From positions 2,356,001-2,420,000 of the forward strand of contig NZ_CP082362.1 in the NCBI RefSeq assembly GCF_020740535.1: DNA of 64,000 nt, written 5' to 3'. Shown one piece after another: positions 35,535 through 48,734 of the stretch. The notes beneath the pieces are model-generated. The model was not told where the DNA came from. It worked only from the letters and a program-made list of their open reading frames with translations, and did not search any database. The stretch's first letter is position 1; each line of letters begins with the position of its first letter. This DNA is from Streptomyces profundus (GTDB lineage Bacteria > Actinomycetota > Actinomycetes > Streptomycetales > Streptomycetaceae). A program made the translations under genes and the position numbers.

Positions 35535-36360
35535 CGGCGGTGGCCGTCCAGGCGCAGCAGAACAGCAGCAGCTTGGCCACCAGGTTGATCCACAGCAGCA
35601 GCGCGACCGGCACGCCGAAGGCGCCGTAGACGCTGCGTCCGGCGACCTCCGTCAGATAGCCGCCGAGCAGCAGCTTGAGCAGTTCCACGCCGACCGCGCC
35701 CAGCAGGCAGGCCGTCAACGTGGCCCGGCGCGGCGGCCGGACGCCCGGCAGCCAGACCAGGACATAGAGCAGCAGCAACGCCGCCACGCCCATGGCCACG
35801 GCGTAGGCGCCGATCTGCACCAGGGGCGCGAAGCCGCCCAGGCTGCGGCTGGCCCAGCGCAGCAGGCTTATCGCCACGGCCGAGGCGCCCAGCGACAGCA
35901 GCGTCACCGCGCCGAGCCCGGCGAGCACGCCGGCGTCCTTGGCCCGGCGCAGCACCACGTTGTCGTCGGGGTCGGCGAGATCCCAGACCGCGCGCAGACA
36001 GCCGCGCAGCGCGTCCACCCAGGCGGCGCCGGTCGGCAGCACCAGCAGCAGCGAGATCAGCCCGATGGCGCCCGCGTTGTCGAAGAGCGCGCTCAGGTCC
36101 AGCTGGTCGGAGATCCCGGGCACCTGGTCGGCGAACCACTTCTCGATGTCGTCCAGTTGGCTGTCGCTGAGCAGCGTGCTCCCGATCGCGGCGAGCAGCC
36201 CGAGCACCGGGAAGAGCGCCACAAAGCTGGTGAACGTGATGGCCGCCGCGAGGCGCGTCCAGTTCCTTCGGTCCAGATGCTGGTAGAGCGCCCACAGCCG
36301 GCTGCGCAACAGCCAGGCGACGGCGGGGCCGACCCACGGCAACCGCGTCAGCCGTTCCAT
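35422..36360 (-). CDS. YihY/virulence factor BrkB family membrane protein
   Basis: This 312-residue polytopic protein has about six transmembrane helices. LAAAITFTSFVALFPVLG at the first helix is the YihY signature, and YGAFGVPVALLLWINLVAKLLL near the end is also typical. The biochemical role of the family is unsettled. The last 37 codons (a hydrophilic Asp/Ala/Pro tail) overlap the 3' end of the carboxypeptidase gene in antiparallel orientation. Confidence 0.88.
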   Translation of the reverse strand: MERLTRLPWVGPAVAWLLRSRLWALYQHLDRRNWTRLAAAITFTSFVALFPVLGLLAAIGSTLLSDSQLDDIEKWFADQVPGISDQLDLSALFDNAGAIGLISLLLVLPTGAAWVDALRGCLRAVWDLADPDDNVVLRRAKDAGVLAGLGAVTLLSLGASAVAISLLRWASRSLGGFAPLVQIGAYAVAMGVAALLLLYVLVWLPGVRPPRRATLTACLLGAVGVELLKLLLGGYLTEVAGRSVYGAFGVPVALLLWINLVAKLLLFCCAWTATAVTEPDRPSADALDAGSAADDDGGTHRPPPPAPPERRL

Positions 36361-36548
36361 CCGTCCTCCCCTCGCCGGTCACGCCTGTCGGACCTTATGC
36401 GCGGCTGCCCGGCCGGGAGCCGCACGACACCGGTACGACGGGGCCGCATCGGGAACTGCCCTGGCGCGACGTCCAGTTCGCGCCCCGCCACGCCGCCGAT
36501 CGGGTGACATTGCGGGGGTGCGTCGCGGGGCGCCCCCAGGGTGGCGCC

Positions 36549-37151
36549 ATGTCCTGGAACCGAATCCTCCGCCGGGCGGCGGCCGTCGCCCTGCCCATCA
36601 CCCTGCTCCTCACCCCGCTCTCCCTCGCCACCGCGCCCACCGCCGCCGCCGTGGCCTGCCCCACGGTCGACGACCCGCTGCACGCCGCGAACAACCGCGC
36701 CGTGGACGTGGAGCGGATCTCCCCCGACCCCTCCTACCGCACCGACTGCCGCCAGCTGTACCGGGTCGACCGCCGCGCGCCCGAGGTCGTCTTCGACGAG
36801 GGCTTCGAGCCCAGGGACGTGGTCGACGGCCAGTACGACCTGGAGCAGTACGTCCTGGTGAACCAGCCCTCGCCGTTCGTCTCCACCAGCTACGACCACG
36901 ACCTCTACAAGAACTGGGGCTCGGCCGGCTACAACTACTACATCGACGCGCCGGGCGGCATCGACGTCAACGCGACCATCGGCGACCAGCACCGGTGGGC
37001 CGACCAGGCCGAGGTCGCCTTCCCCGGCGGTATCGCCACCGAGTTCATCGTCGGCGCCTGCCCGGTGGACCGGGACACCCGCACCGAGACCATGGCGGAC
37101 TGCGTGGACAACCCGCACTACGAGCCCTGGCGCACCGGGCTCGCCGCGTAG
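36549..37151 (+). CDS. Secreted DNA-targeting mono-ADP-ribosyltransferase (Scabin/pierisin-like)
   Basis: This 200-residue protein has a signal peptide (residues 1-36, cut after TAAAVA) and a compact ADP-ribosyltransferase domain. The three parts of the R-S-E NAD site are visible: R72 in LYRVDRR, S112-T113-S114 (VSTSYDHD) and Q153-x-E155 (ADQAEVAFPGG). From memory, the corresponding residues of Scabin, the DNA guanine-modifying toxin of Streptomyces scabies, are R77, STS 117-119, Q158 and E160, a constant offset of five. Four cysteines (37, 67, 171, 185) could form two disulfides. Family members add ADP-ribose to the guanine amino group of DNA or nucleosides. No immunity gene is obvious. AGGG lies 7 nt before the ATG. 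Confidence 0.9.
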   Translation: MSWNRILRRAAAVALPITLLLTPLSLATAPTAAAVACPTVDDPLHAANNRAVDVERISPDPSYRTDCRQLYRVDRRAPEVVFDEGFEPRDVVDGQYDLEQYVLVNQPSPFVSTSYDHDLYKNWGSAGYNYYIDAPGGIDVNATIGDQHRWADQAEVAFPGGIATEFIVGACPVDRDTRTETMADCVDNPHYEPWRTGLAA

Positions 37152-37153
37152 CC

Positions 37154-37711
37154 TCAGGCCACCCGGGGCGCCGCGGCGCTGGGCGCCGGCGCGAAGCGGA
37201 ACTCGCGGCGCAGCGCCCAGACGCCGCCGGCGTCCTGCTCGTACAGCGCGAAGCCGGTGACCTGCCAGGCCGCCTCGTAGCCGGCCAGCTCGGCGTGGGC
37301 ACGGTCCATCGCCTCCTCGGCGATGCCGTGCGCCACCGTCACATGCGGGTGGTAGGGAAACCGCAGCTCCGTGGCGAGCGGGCCCGAGGCATCCCGCACC
37401 CGCTCCTGGAGCCAGCCGCAGGCCGAACCGCCCTCCACCACCCGGACGAAGACCACGGGCGACAGCGGCCGGAAGGTGCCGGTGCCGGAGAGCCGCATGG
37501 GGAACGGGCGCCCGGCCGCCGCGATCGCCGCCAGATGCACCTCGATCGCCGGCCGGTCGGCGGCCACCACCTCCGTGGGCGGCAGCAGCGTCACATGGGT
37601 CGGGATGCCGGCGGCGGCGGCATCGCCGAAGCCGAGACGGGAGCGCTGCAACCGGCTCCCGTGCGGCTCCGGGACCGCGATGGACACGCCGAGCGTGACG
37701 GTCCCCACCAT
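37154..37711 (-). CDS. 2'-5' RNA ligase / cyclic phosphodiesterase family protein
   Basis: This 185-residue protein of the 2H phosphoesterase superfamily has both catalytic HxTx motifs: H39-V-T-L and H123-V-T-V. Family members hydrolyse or ligate 2'-5' or cyclic phosphate ends of RNA (ThpR-like). It ends 2 bp from the toxin gene on the other strand and is followed, upstream on its own strand, by trpS, but with about 145 bp between them. Confidence 0.87.
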   Translation of the reverse strand: MVGTVTLGVSIAVPEPHGSRLQRSRLGFGDAAAAGIPTHVTLLPPTEVVAADRPAIEVHLAAIAAAGRPFPMRLSGTGTFRPLSPVVFVRVVEGGSACGWLQERVRDASGPLATELRFPYHPHVTVAHGIAEEAMDRAHAELAGYEAAWQVTGFALYEQDAGGVWALRREFRFAPAPSAAAPRVA

Positions 37712-37855
37712 CCGACTCCCTCCACTTCGCGGGTTTCTGCGGGTTGTCGCGGGTGCCCGCGGGTCTCCCGCCGCACCGAACGTCCCCCCGTAGTGTGCCG
37801 CCGGCGCCGGCGCGGCGACACGGGCCCTCCGTATCCCCCAGCTGTCGGACGGACG

Positions 37856-41453
<3,598 letters not shown>

Positions 41454-41601
41454 ACCGGCTGACTCCGAAACCCACCTCATCTGAAACACTGCGGACGTAA
41501 CGCATCTGTGGCCCCCACACACGCTGTCGGGGCCACACTGCGTCTCTCCCGCGACCCCGCTCCCCACTCCCGGCCCGAAGCCTGAAGGAAGAGCCACACC
41601 G

Positions 41602-42516
41602 ATGCGACGCCCCTCCCCCCGGATACGTCTCCTCGCACGTCATCCTCTTCTGGTGGGTCTCGGCGCGCTCAGCCTGGTGTTCACCGGCGCGTGTGACGTG
41701 ACGAAGGAGCTGGCGGGCGAGGAGGAACGGGAGCCGGTCCGGATCGCGGTGACGGACTGGCCGGGCGCTCGGGCCAACGCGGCGGTGGTCGCCTATCTGC
41801 TGGAGGAGGAGCTGGGCGTCTCGGTGGAGAAGGTCGAGACCGACCCGGCCGCCGCGTGGACCCAGCTGGGCGAGGGCACCACCCAGGTCCTGCTGGAGGA
41901 CTGGGGCGCGCTCCCCGAACAGACCCGGCTCCATGTCGAACAGCGCCAGGACGTGGTCACCGCCGGCGACCTCGGCATCGAGGGGCACGTCGGCTGGTTC
42001 GTCCCCGGCGACTTCGCCAGGAGCCACCCCGACGTCCTCAACTGGCGCAACCTCAACGACTACGCCGACCAACTGGGCGGCACGGTCCTCCAGGGCGACC
42101 CCCGGTTCGCCACCAGGGAAGCGGCCATCATCGACGAGCTGGACCTCGACCTGAGGCCGGTGGCGGCCGGCAGCGAGGAGGCCCTGGTCGAACGGATAGC
42201 CCAGGCCGGCACCGGCGGCACGCCGCTGCTGGCGTACTTCTGGCAACCCCACTGGCTGGCCAGCAGGATCGACCTGGCCGAGATCGAACTCCCGGGCTAC
42301 TACCCGAAGATCACCCTGCACAAGTACCTCAACGCGGAGTTCGCCGCCGAGGGCGGCGAGGTCGTCTCCTTCCTCCGCGCCTTCTCCTGGACCGAACAGG
42401 ACCAGAACGCGGTGGCCGAACTCATCGCCGGCCAGGGCATGACCCCCCGCGCCGCGGCCGAACACTGGATCACCGCCAACCCGGACACGGTCGCCACCTG
42501 GCTCACCCAGCCCTAG
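41602..42516 (+). CDS. Glycine betaine/choline-type solute-binding lipoprotein
   Basis: This 304-residue lipoprotein has a signal peptide ending FTGAC (lipobox cysteine C31) and an OpuAC-type domain from about residue 45 (EPVRIAVTDWPG, EDWGALPEQT, WFVPGDFA). These domains bind betaine, choline or proline-type solutes for an ABC importer. No permease or ATPase gene is next to it. The region after it is a repeat array with no gene, so it stands alone. Confidence 0.82.
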   Translation: MRRPSPRIRLLARHPLLVGLGALSLVFTGACDVTKELAGEEEREPVRIAVTDWPGARANAAVVAYLLEEELGVSVEKVETDPAAAWTQLGEGTTQVLLEDWGALPEQTRLHVEQRQDVVTAGDLGIEGHVGWFVPGDFARSHPDVLNWRNLNDYADQLGGTVLQGDPRFATREAAIIDELDLDLRPVAAGSEEALVERIAQAGTGGTPLLAYFWQPHWLASRIDLAEIELPGYYPKITLHKYLNAEFAAEGGEVVSFLRAFSWTEQDQNAVAELIAGQGMTPRAAAEHWITANPDTVATWLTQP

Positions 42517-43688
42517 CCGGTGCCCTGGCCGGGCCGGCCGAGCGGTGCCCTACCGGGTCAACCACCCCCGGTGGCCCACACCCACCACCAGACGGTGCCC
42601 TGGCCGGGCGGTACCCAGGCCGGGCGGTGCCCTGGCCGGGCCGGCCCAGCGGTGCCCTACCGGGTCAACCACCCACGGCGGCCCACACCCACCACCAGGC
42701 GGTACCCAGGCCGGGCGGGCCACCCTCGCCCCGGCGGACACCAGACCACCCACGGGCCGGTGCCCTGGCCGGGCGGGCCACCCCCGGCGGAAACCAGACC
42801 ACCCACGGGGCGGTGCCCTGGCCGGGCCGGCCCAGCGGTGCCCTACCGGGCCAACCACCCCCGGCGGCCCACACCCACCACCAGACGGTGCCCAGGCCCG
42901 GCGGGCCACCCCCGGCGGAAACCAGACCACCCACGGGGCGGTGCCCTGGCCGGGCCGGCCCAGCGGTGCCCTACCGGGCCAACCACCCCCGGCGGCCCAC
43001 ACCCACCACCAGACGGTGCCCTGGCCGGGCGGGTCACCCCCGGCGGAAACCAGACCGCCATCGGGGCGTGGGCGAAGCCCCGCCAGGGCAGCCGCCCCCG
43101 GCGTGAACCACACCCGGTAGGGACCACACCCGCCATCGGGGCGTGGGCGAAGGACTGGCCGGGCGGGCGTAACGGGAGGGGTCCGGCGCCGCCGCGCGCG
43201 CAGCGCCTCCGGCGGGCGGGCCCCGGGCGCCGGGCCGGAGCGGTTACCGGACCATCAAGCGGGGACCACCCGGTCCGAACGGACCGGCCGGGAACCGCCG
43301 CCCTTGCCTGACCGCCCGGCCCTCGGGGCCGGTGGGCTTGGCGGTGCCGGGGTGCCCGCTCGCCCAGCGGTGTGGCTCCGCCGGAGCCCCGGCGGGCAGG
43401 GCCGGTTGCCTTCGGCAGCCGGGGTCGTCAGGCCCCAGCCACGCCCTCGACCGCCCGGCCCTCGGGGCCGGCTACGACAACACAACCGAGACGCCGAGCC
43501 AGGGCCCCGCCCGGGTCCGGCAGAGCCGCGTCAGTGGGTGAACCCACACCCCAACACCGGTCCGCAGGACCGGAAGGCCACAGCCACCCACCGGGACCAG
43601 AGGACCGCCCCCCATCGGGGCCCGGGGCGAAGCCCCGGGGGGCCTCCCCGCCGCCAGGCGAAGGGGCGGGTGGGCGGGGGAAAAAACC
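42517..43688. repeat. GC-rich tandem repeat array with 128-bp unit and flanking degenerate repeats
   Basis: A unit starting AGCGGTGCCCTACCGGG occurs at 42541, 42648, 42834 and 42962. The last two are exactly 128 bp apart, and the copies share the segment CAACCACCCCCGGCGGCCCA. Between them the segment GGCGGAAACCAGACC recurs with slight change. The right half has further pairs: CATCGGGGCGTGGGCGAAG near 43062 and 43135, and CCGCCCGGCCCTCGGGGCCG near 43311 and 43459. Translated frames are Pro/Arg/Gly repeats without ribosome-binding sites. No gene is called in this interval of about 1.2 kb. Confidence 0.8.
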
Positions 43689-43716
43689 CGGCGCGGAGCG
43701 CCGCGGCGGCGCGCCG
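43681..43716 (-). terminator. Intrinsic terminator with T-run after the DUF3017 gene
   Basis: Read on the minus strand, a hairpin with a 7-bp outer stem (CGGCGCG / CGCGCCG) is followed by GG and six T residues. It starts 4 nt after the stop of the DUF3017 gene. A T-run this clean is uncommon in this GC range. Confidence 0.7.
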
Positions 43717-43720
43717 CAGG

Positions 43721-44137
43721 CTAGCCCGCCGAGAAGCGGAGGATGTCGTTGAGGAAGGGGACCTCAAGCCAGGGGCGGGGCTCGGCCATCAGGGTCAGGA
43801 GGACGATCAGCGCGCCCAGGACGGTGTACGTCAGGATGTCGGTGAAGCGGGAGCGGACCGCCAGCATGCCGACCGCCGGCAGCCAGAAGCGGAGCACCGC
43901 GCCGCCCAGCAGCGCGCCGCCGACGATCAGCAGGCCGATGCGGAAGTCGAGCAGGGTGACCAGCAGCCCCACGAGCGTGGTGCCCAGGACCGCCAGCAGC
44001 GGCCACTGACGGATGGGCGCCGGCGCGTCACCGCCCGCCGTGCGCCCCCCGCCTTCCGGACGCGCCGTGCTTCTGGTCCTGTGCTTCTCCGGCACCCGCC
44101 ACCGCCTGCGCCAGGCCACGCCGCCGCCACCGCCCAC
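43721..44137 (-). CDS. DUF3017 membrane protein
   Basis: This 138-residue protein has a basic, Gly/Arg-rich N-terminus of about 40 residues and three predicted transmembrane helices. I assign DUF3017 from its position just after folD and the helix pattern (WPLLAVLGTTLVGLLVTLL, then RIGLLIVGGALLGGAVL, given as separate landmarks). The function is unknown. GTG at 44137 follows GAGGGGAC and lies 31 bp after the folD stop, so folD and this gene are probably cotranscribed. An internal GTG at 44095 is an alternative start. Confidence 0.75.
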   Translation of the reverse strand: MGGGGGVAWRRRWRVPEKHRTRSTARPEGGGRTAGGDAPAPIRQWPLLAVLGTTLVGLLVTLLDFRIGLLIVGGALLGGAVLRFWLPAVGMLAVRSRFTDILTYTVLGALIVLLTLMAEPRPWLEVPFLNDILRFSAG

Positions 44138-44168
44138 GTCGTCCCCTCGTCCCCTCGTCCTCGGTCCG

Positions 44169-45029
44169 TCAGCCCTGGTCGGCCGCGCGCTCGGCGGCCT
44201 CGACGACGTTGCTCAGCAGCATGGCCCGCGTCATCGGGCCCACGCCGCGCGGGTTGGGCGAGAGCCAACCGGCGACGGTGGCCACGCCGGGGTGCACATC
44301 GCCGACGATCCGCCCCGACTCGTCGCGGCTGACGCCGACATCGAGCACCGCGGCGCCCGGCTTCACGTCCTCCGGCTTGATCAGGTGCGGAACGCCGGCC
44401 GCCGCGACGACGATGTCCGCGCGGCGCAGCTGCGCCGACAGGTCGCGGGTGCCGGTGTGGCACTGGGTGACCGTGGCGTTCTCCGAGCGACGGGTCAGCA
44501 GCAGCGGCAGCGAACGGCCGACCGTCACGCCGCGTCCGACCACCGCGACCTCGGCGCCGTCGATCGCGACGCCGAAGCGGCGCAGCAGCGCGATGATGCC
44601 GTTGGGGGTGCAGGGCAGCGGCGCCGGTTCGCCGAGCACCAGGCGGCCGAGGTTGGTGGGGTGCAGGCCGTCCGCGTCCTTGTCCGGGTCGACCCGCTCC
44701 AGCACGCGGTTGGTGTCGATGCCGCGCGGCAGCGGCAGTTGCACCAGATAGCCGGTGCAGGCGGGGTCGGCGTTCAGCTCGTCGACCACGGCCTCGATCT
44801 CCGCCTGACCGGCGGTGGCCGGCAACGCCCGCTGGATGGAGGCGATTCCGACGGCGGCGCAGTCCCGATGCTTTCCCGCGACGTACTTCTGGCTGCCGAC
44901 ATCGTCGCCGACCAGCAGCGTGCCGAGGCCCGGGGCGTGTCCGCGCTCCTTGAGCGCGGCGATCCGGGTGCGGAGGTCGGACTTGATCTCGGCCGCGGTG
45001 GCCTGGCCGTCGAGTGTCTGGGCAGTCAT
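44169..45029 (-). CDS. folD: Bifunctional methylene-THF dehydrogenase / methenyl-THF cyclohydrolase
   Basis: FolD interconverts 5,10-methylene-, methenyl- and 10-formyl-tetrahydrofolate, the formyl donor used by PurN and PurH encoded nearby. The 286-residue protein has [12 protein letters not shown] with the catalytic lysine, [30 protein letters not shown] and the nucleotide-binding [29 protein letters not shown] is the C-terminal signature. The length is normal. Confidence 0.95.
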   Translation of the reverse strand: MTAQTLDGQATAAEIKSDLRTRIAALKERGHAPGLGTLLVGDDVGSQKYVAGKHRDCAAVGIASIQRALPATAGQAEIEAVVDELNADPACTGYLVQLPLPRGIDTNRVLERVDPDKDADGLHPTNLGRLVLGEPAPLPCTPNGIIALLRRFGVAIDGAEVAVVGRGVTVGRSLPLLLTRRSENATVTQCHTGTRDLSAQLRRADIVVAAAGVPHLIKPEDVKPGAAVLDVGVSRDESGRIVGDVHPGVATVAGWLSPNPRGVGPMTRAMLLSNVVEAAERAADQG

Positions 45030-45131
45030 GGGTCCATCCTCGCGGATAACGGGCCAAGGTCACCAATCCGGCCGGGACGGCCCAGGGCGCGGCGCTCGCG
45101 GGTCCGGCCGGAAGCTGCTGGAATACCGGGC

Positions 45132-45383
45132 ATGAACGAACGCTACTCCCTGTTCAGCAGCCCGGCCGGCGGTGTGATGACGGCCGAGGTCGGCGCGGTC
45201 ACCGGCGAGTTGGAGCTGCACAGCACCGTCGGCGAGGACGGCGCGCTCCACCTGCGGATCCGCTACGCGGGCGCCGACGAGTGGTACACGGTCGAGGGCG
45301 GCCCCTACCGGCTGCACGACCCGAGGGACCACGAGGTACTGCACGAGGTCCTGGTCGCGATGCTGCACCGCCCACCCGCCTGA
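45132..45383 (+). CDS. Small conserved hypothetical protein
   Basis: This 83-residue acidic protein begins MNERYSLFSSPAGGVMTAEV and has a predicted beta-sheet core (LELHSTVGEDGALHLRIRY) with the segment EWYTVEGGPYRLHD. It has no signal peptide or transmembrane helix. I do not know its function. It lies alone on the plus strand between the minus-strand folD and purH genes, a position where I recall a similar small ORF in other Streptomyces. Confidence 0.65.
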   Translation: MNERYSLFSSPAGGVMTAEVGAVTGELELHSTVGEDGALHLRIRYAGADEWYTVEGGPYRLHDPRDHEVLHEVLVAMLHRPPA

Positions 45384-45496
45384 GCCGCGCGCTCGGGCCC
45401 GCGCCAGGGCACCCAACGGGGCGCCCCGGCGGAGGGGACCGGGCGGTGGCGCGTGGCTGGCTGCCGTGCTGACCGGGCTGCCGCCACGGAGCCGGC

Positions 45497-47089
45497 TCAG
45501 TGGAAGAAGTGTCGGGTGCCCGTCAGATACAGGGTGACCCCGGCCTTGCTGGCCGCCTCGACCACCTGCTCGTCGCGCACCGAACCGCCGGGCTGGACCA
45601 CGGCCTTGACGCCCGCCTCGATCAACACCTCAAGCCCGTCGGGGAAGGGGAAGAACGCGTCGGACGCGGCGTACGAGCCGGCCGCCCGCTCCGCGCCCGC
45701 GCGGCCGACGGCCAGCCGCGCGGAGTCCACCCGGTTGACCTGTCCCATGCCGACGCCGACCGTCGCGCCGCCGCTGGCCAGCAGGATCGCGTTGGACTTG
45801 ACCGCCCGGCAGGCGCGCCAGGCGAACGTCAACTCGGCCAGCTCGTCGGCCGTCAGCGCCTCGCCGGCGGCGAGCCGCCAGTTGGCCGGGTCGTCGCCCG
45901 CCGCCTGGAGGCGGTCGCTGACCTGCGCCAGCGCGCCGCCGTCCACCGGGCGGAACTCGGCGACGGCGGCCGGGGGTTCGGGGCAGCGCAGCACCCTGAT
46001 GTTCTTCTTGCGGGTGAGGGCCTCAAGGGCGCCCTCCTCGTAGTCGGGCGCGACGACGACCTCGGTGAAGATCTCCGCGATCTGCCCGGCCAGCTCGGCC
46101 GTCACCGGCCGGTTGACGGCGATGACGCCGCCGTAGGCGGAGAGCGGGTCGCAGGCGTGCGCCTTGCGGTGCGCCTCCGCGACATCCGAACCCACCGCGA
46201 TCCCGCACGGGTTGCTGTGCTTGATGATCGCCACACAGGGCTGCTCGTGGTCGTGGGCGGCGCGGCGGGCCGCCTCGGTGTCCACGTAGTTGTTGTAGGA
46301 CATCTCCTTGCCGTGCAACTGCTCGGCCGAGGCCAGGCCGCGCCCGCTGCCGTCGGTGTAGAGCGCCGCCGACTGGTGCGGGTTCTCGCCGTAGCGCAGC
46401 ACCCGCTGGAGGCCGAAGACCGGGCTGACGCTCCGCGCGAACTCCTCGCGCGGCCCGTCCTGGGCGGCGAAGTAGCCGGCGACCTGGGCGTCGTAGCCGG
46501 CGGTGTGCCGGAACGCCTCGGCGGCCAGCTCGCGCCGCTGCCCCGCGGTGAAGCCGCCCGCGACGACGGCGGCGGCCAGCTCGTCGTAGCGCGCCGGGTC
46601 CACCACGATGGCCACCGAGCCGTGGTTCTTGGCCGAGCTGCGCACCATCGCCGGGCCGCCGATGTCGATCTGCTCCACGCACTCCTCGAAGGAGGCCCCG
46701 GAGCTGACCGTCTGTTCGAAGGGGTAGAGGTTGCTCACCACCAGGTCGAACGGCTCGATGCCGAGATCGGCGAGCTGCGCGCGGTGCGCGGGCACCCGCT
46801 GGTCGGCCAGCAGGCCCGCGTGCACCTTCGGGTGCAGCGTCTTGACCCGGCCGTCGAGGCACTCGGGGAAGCCGGTCAGCTCCTCGACGGGGGTGACGGG
46901 CACGCCGACGGCGGCGATCCGGCGGGCCGAGTTCCCGGTGGAGACCAGCGCGACCCCGGCGGCGTGCAGCGCCTTCGCCAGCTCCTCCAGACCGGTCTTG
47001 TCATAGACGCTGATCAGGGCGCGCCTGATCGGCCGCCGCCCCTCGGCGTCGTGCTCCGGCTGGGCCCCTGCGGCTTGTTCGGCGCTCAC
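45497..47089 (-). CDS. purH: Bifunctional AICAR transformylase / IMP cyclohydrolase
   Basis: PurH performs the last two steps of IMP synthesis: formylation of AICAR by 10-formyl-THF and ring closure to IMP. The 530-residue protein has an N-terminal methylglyoxal-synthase-like cyclohydrolase domain ([15 protein letters not shown], then STGNSARR, then [13 protein letters not shown]) and a C-terminal transformylase domain ([36 protein letters not shown], and [11 protein letters not shown] at the C-terminal end). GTG at 47089 overlaps the purN stop by 4 bp, so the two are coupled. Confidence 0.96.
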   Translation of the reverse strand: MSAEQAAGAQPEHDAEGRRPIRRALISVYDKTGLEELAKALHAAGVALVSTGNSARRIAAVGVPVTPVEELTGFPECLDGRVKTLHPKVHAGLLADQRVPAHRAQLADLGIEPFDLVVSNLYPFEQTVSSGASFEECVEQIDIGGPAMVRSSAKNHGSVAIVVDPARYDELAAAVVAGGFTAGQRRELAAEAFRHTAGYDAQVAGYFAAQDGPREEFARSVSPVFGLQRVLRYGENPHQSAALYTDGSGRGLASAEQLHGKEMSYNNYVDTEAARRAAHDHEQPCVAIIKHSNPCGIAVGSDVAEAHRKAHACDPLSAYGGVIAVNRPVTAELAGQIAEIFTEVVVAPDYEEGALEALTRKKNIRVLRCPEPPAAVAEFRPVDGGALAQVSDRLQAAGDDPANWRLAAGEALTADELAELTFAWRACRAVKSNAILLASGGATVGVGMGQVNRVDSARLAVGRAGAERAAGSYAASDAFFPFPDGLEVLIEAGVKAVVQPGGSVRDEQVVEAASKAGVTLYLTGTRHFFH

Positions 47090-47745
47090 GGGATGTACAC
47101 CTTTCGTCCCTCTGTGCGGTAGCCGTCGCGGGCCATCCGGCCCACGGCATCGACGAGCAGCCCGCGTTCGACTTCCTTGATCCGCTGATGCAGCGTGTCC
47201 TCGTCGTCGTCGTCGTGGACGGCGACGGCACCCTGCGCGATGATCGGGCCGCTGTCCACCTCGGCCTCGGCGAAGTGCACGGTGCAGCCCGTCACCTTCA
47301 CCCCGTGGGCGAGCGCGTCGCGCACCCCGTGCGCGCCGGGGAAGCTGGGCAGCAGCGCCGGATGTGTGTTGATGAACCGGCCCCCGAAGGCGGCCATGAA
47401 CGAGGCGCCGACGATCTTCATGAACCCGGCGGACACCACCAGGTCGGGGCGGTGCGCCGCCACCGACTCCGTCAGCGCCGCGTCCCAGTCGGGGCGGGTG
47501 GCGTAGTCACGGAGCCGGTGGACGAAGGTCGGCACGCCGGCGCGTTCCGCCCGGCGCAGCCCTTCGATGTCGTTGCGGTCGGCGCCGACGGCGACCACCT
47601 TGGCGCCATAGGCGTCGCCCCGTTCCCGCGCCGCGTCCAGCAGCGCCTGGAGGTTGCTGCCCGATCCGGAGACCAGGACCACGAGGCGGGCGGGGGATCC
47701 GGCGGACGGGTCGGCGGCTTCGGAGGCCGCGGAGGCAGAGGCCAC
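47086..47745 (-). CDS. purN: Phosphoribosylglycinamide formyltransferase
   Basis: PurN formylates GAR with 10-formyl-THF in purine synthesis. The 219-residue protein has an Ala/Ser-rich N-terminal extension of about 20 residues, then [16 protein letters not shown] (phosphate loop), [16 protein letters not shown] with the catalytic Asn and His, and AEVDSGPII with the catalytic Asp. The GTG at 47745 follows AAGGAAA. It is divergent from a plus-strand membrane-protein gene and upstream of purH with a 4-bp overlap. Confidence 0.93.
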   Translation of the reverse strand: MASASAASEAADPSAGSPARLVVLVSGSGSNLQALLDAARERGDAYGAKVVAVGADRNDIEGLRRAERAGVPTFVHRLRDYATRPDWDAALTESVAAHRPDLVVSAGFMKIVGASFMAAFGGRFINTHPALLPSFPGAHGVRDALAHGVKVTGCTVHFAEAEVDSGPIIAQGAVAVHDDDDEDTLHQRIKEVERGLLVDAVGRMARDGYRTEGRKVYIP

Positions 47746-47972
47746 GACGAGGTCTTTCCTTGAGTGCTTTTCCTCCCGGAGCACCGAGGTCGTCGTCGAA
47801 CCTGCTGGTGCCGCTGCCGGGACGTGCGGGCCGCTCACGGGTCGGCCGTCGGCAACGATACCTTTACGGCTGGGTCCCCCCGTGCCGTGGGCGCCGCGGA
47901 GCCAGGTACGGTCGGAGGCCACCGGCACCGCGATCCCGGCGCGCGTGCCCGACAGGGAGATGCGACCACCAC

Positions 47973-48734
47973 ATGACCGACGGACCCCGTGCGTCAGGCC
48001 AGCAGGATCGGCCGGGCGAGGAGGACAACCCCTTCGCCCCGCCCCCCGAGGGGCGGCCCGACCGGCCGTGGCGCCCCCGGAATCCTGACGGTTCAAACGG
48101 GAACGGGGACGGCGAGGGCGGGAACGACGGCAACCAGCGGCAGCGCTGGGGCAGCCAGTGGAGCCGCAAGCAGCCGGGACGCGGCTCGGGCCCGTTCGGC
48201 GCCCCGGGGAACGGCGGCTCGGACGGCTCGGGGGAGAACGGTGGCCGGCCGGGCCGCCGTTGGGACCCCAACGACCCGGGGCAACGGCACGCGCGCTACT
48301 CGGTGTTGGCCGGTATGTGGGGTGTCTTCGCCGCGCTGCTCTCCTGGGAGTGGCTGGGCCTGCTGCTGGGTGCGCTCGCCCTGTACTGGGGTGTCAGCGC
48401 GCTGCGCGGCGGCCCGGCCGCCGACGGCGAGGGCAGGGACCGCGCGAAGGAGCGGGCGAAGGTCACAGCGGGTGGGGGCGAACCGCCCGAGCCGCCGGCC
48501 CCTGCGCCGGGCGGCACCCCGCCGAAACCGTCGAGGCCCCAGCGGGGCACGGCGATCGCCGGCGTGGTGATGGCCAGCCTCTCGCTGCTGATCGTCGCGA
48601 CCACCTACACGGCGCAGCTGGTCTACAAGGAGTACTTCGACTGCGTCTCGGACTCCCTGACGGCCCCGTCCAAGGCGGCCTGCGAGGAGCATCTCCCCAG
48701 CCAGCTCCACTCGATCTTCGGCGAGGACGACTAG
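47973..48734 (+). CDS. Hydrophilic-tailed membrane protein of unknown function
   Basis: This 253-residue protein has a low-complexity N-terminal region of about 105 residues (Gly, Asn, Asp, Arg, Pro), two close hydrophobic segments (about 109-138), a basic/Gly/Pro linker, a further helix (about 190-212) and a short cytosolic or extracellular tail with two cysteines (FDCVSD, KAACEEH). I do not recognise a domain. Its stop codon shares 4 bp with the stop of the convergent DUF6350 gene. Confidence 0.75.
   Translation: MTDGPRASGQQDRPGEEDNPFAPPPEGRPDRPWRPRNPDGSNGNGDGEGGNDGNQRQRWGSQWSRKQPGRGSGPFGAPGNGGSDGSGENGGRPGRRWDPNDPGQRHARYSVLAGMWGVFAALLSWEWLGLLLGALALYWGVSALRGGPAADGEGRDRAKERAKVTAGGGEPPEPPAPAPGGTPPKPSRPQRGTAIAGVVMASLSLLIVATTYTAQLVYKEYFDCVSDSLTAPSKAACEEHLPSQLHSIFGEDD

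Noticed and set aside
42541..43090. The 128-bp repeats as a CRISPR array
   Set aside because: The repeat units are too long and degenerate, there are no unique spacers of constant length, and no cas genes are nearby.
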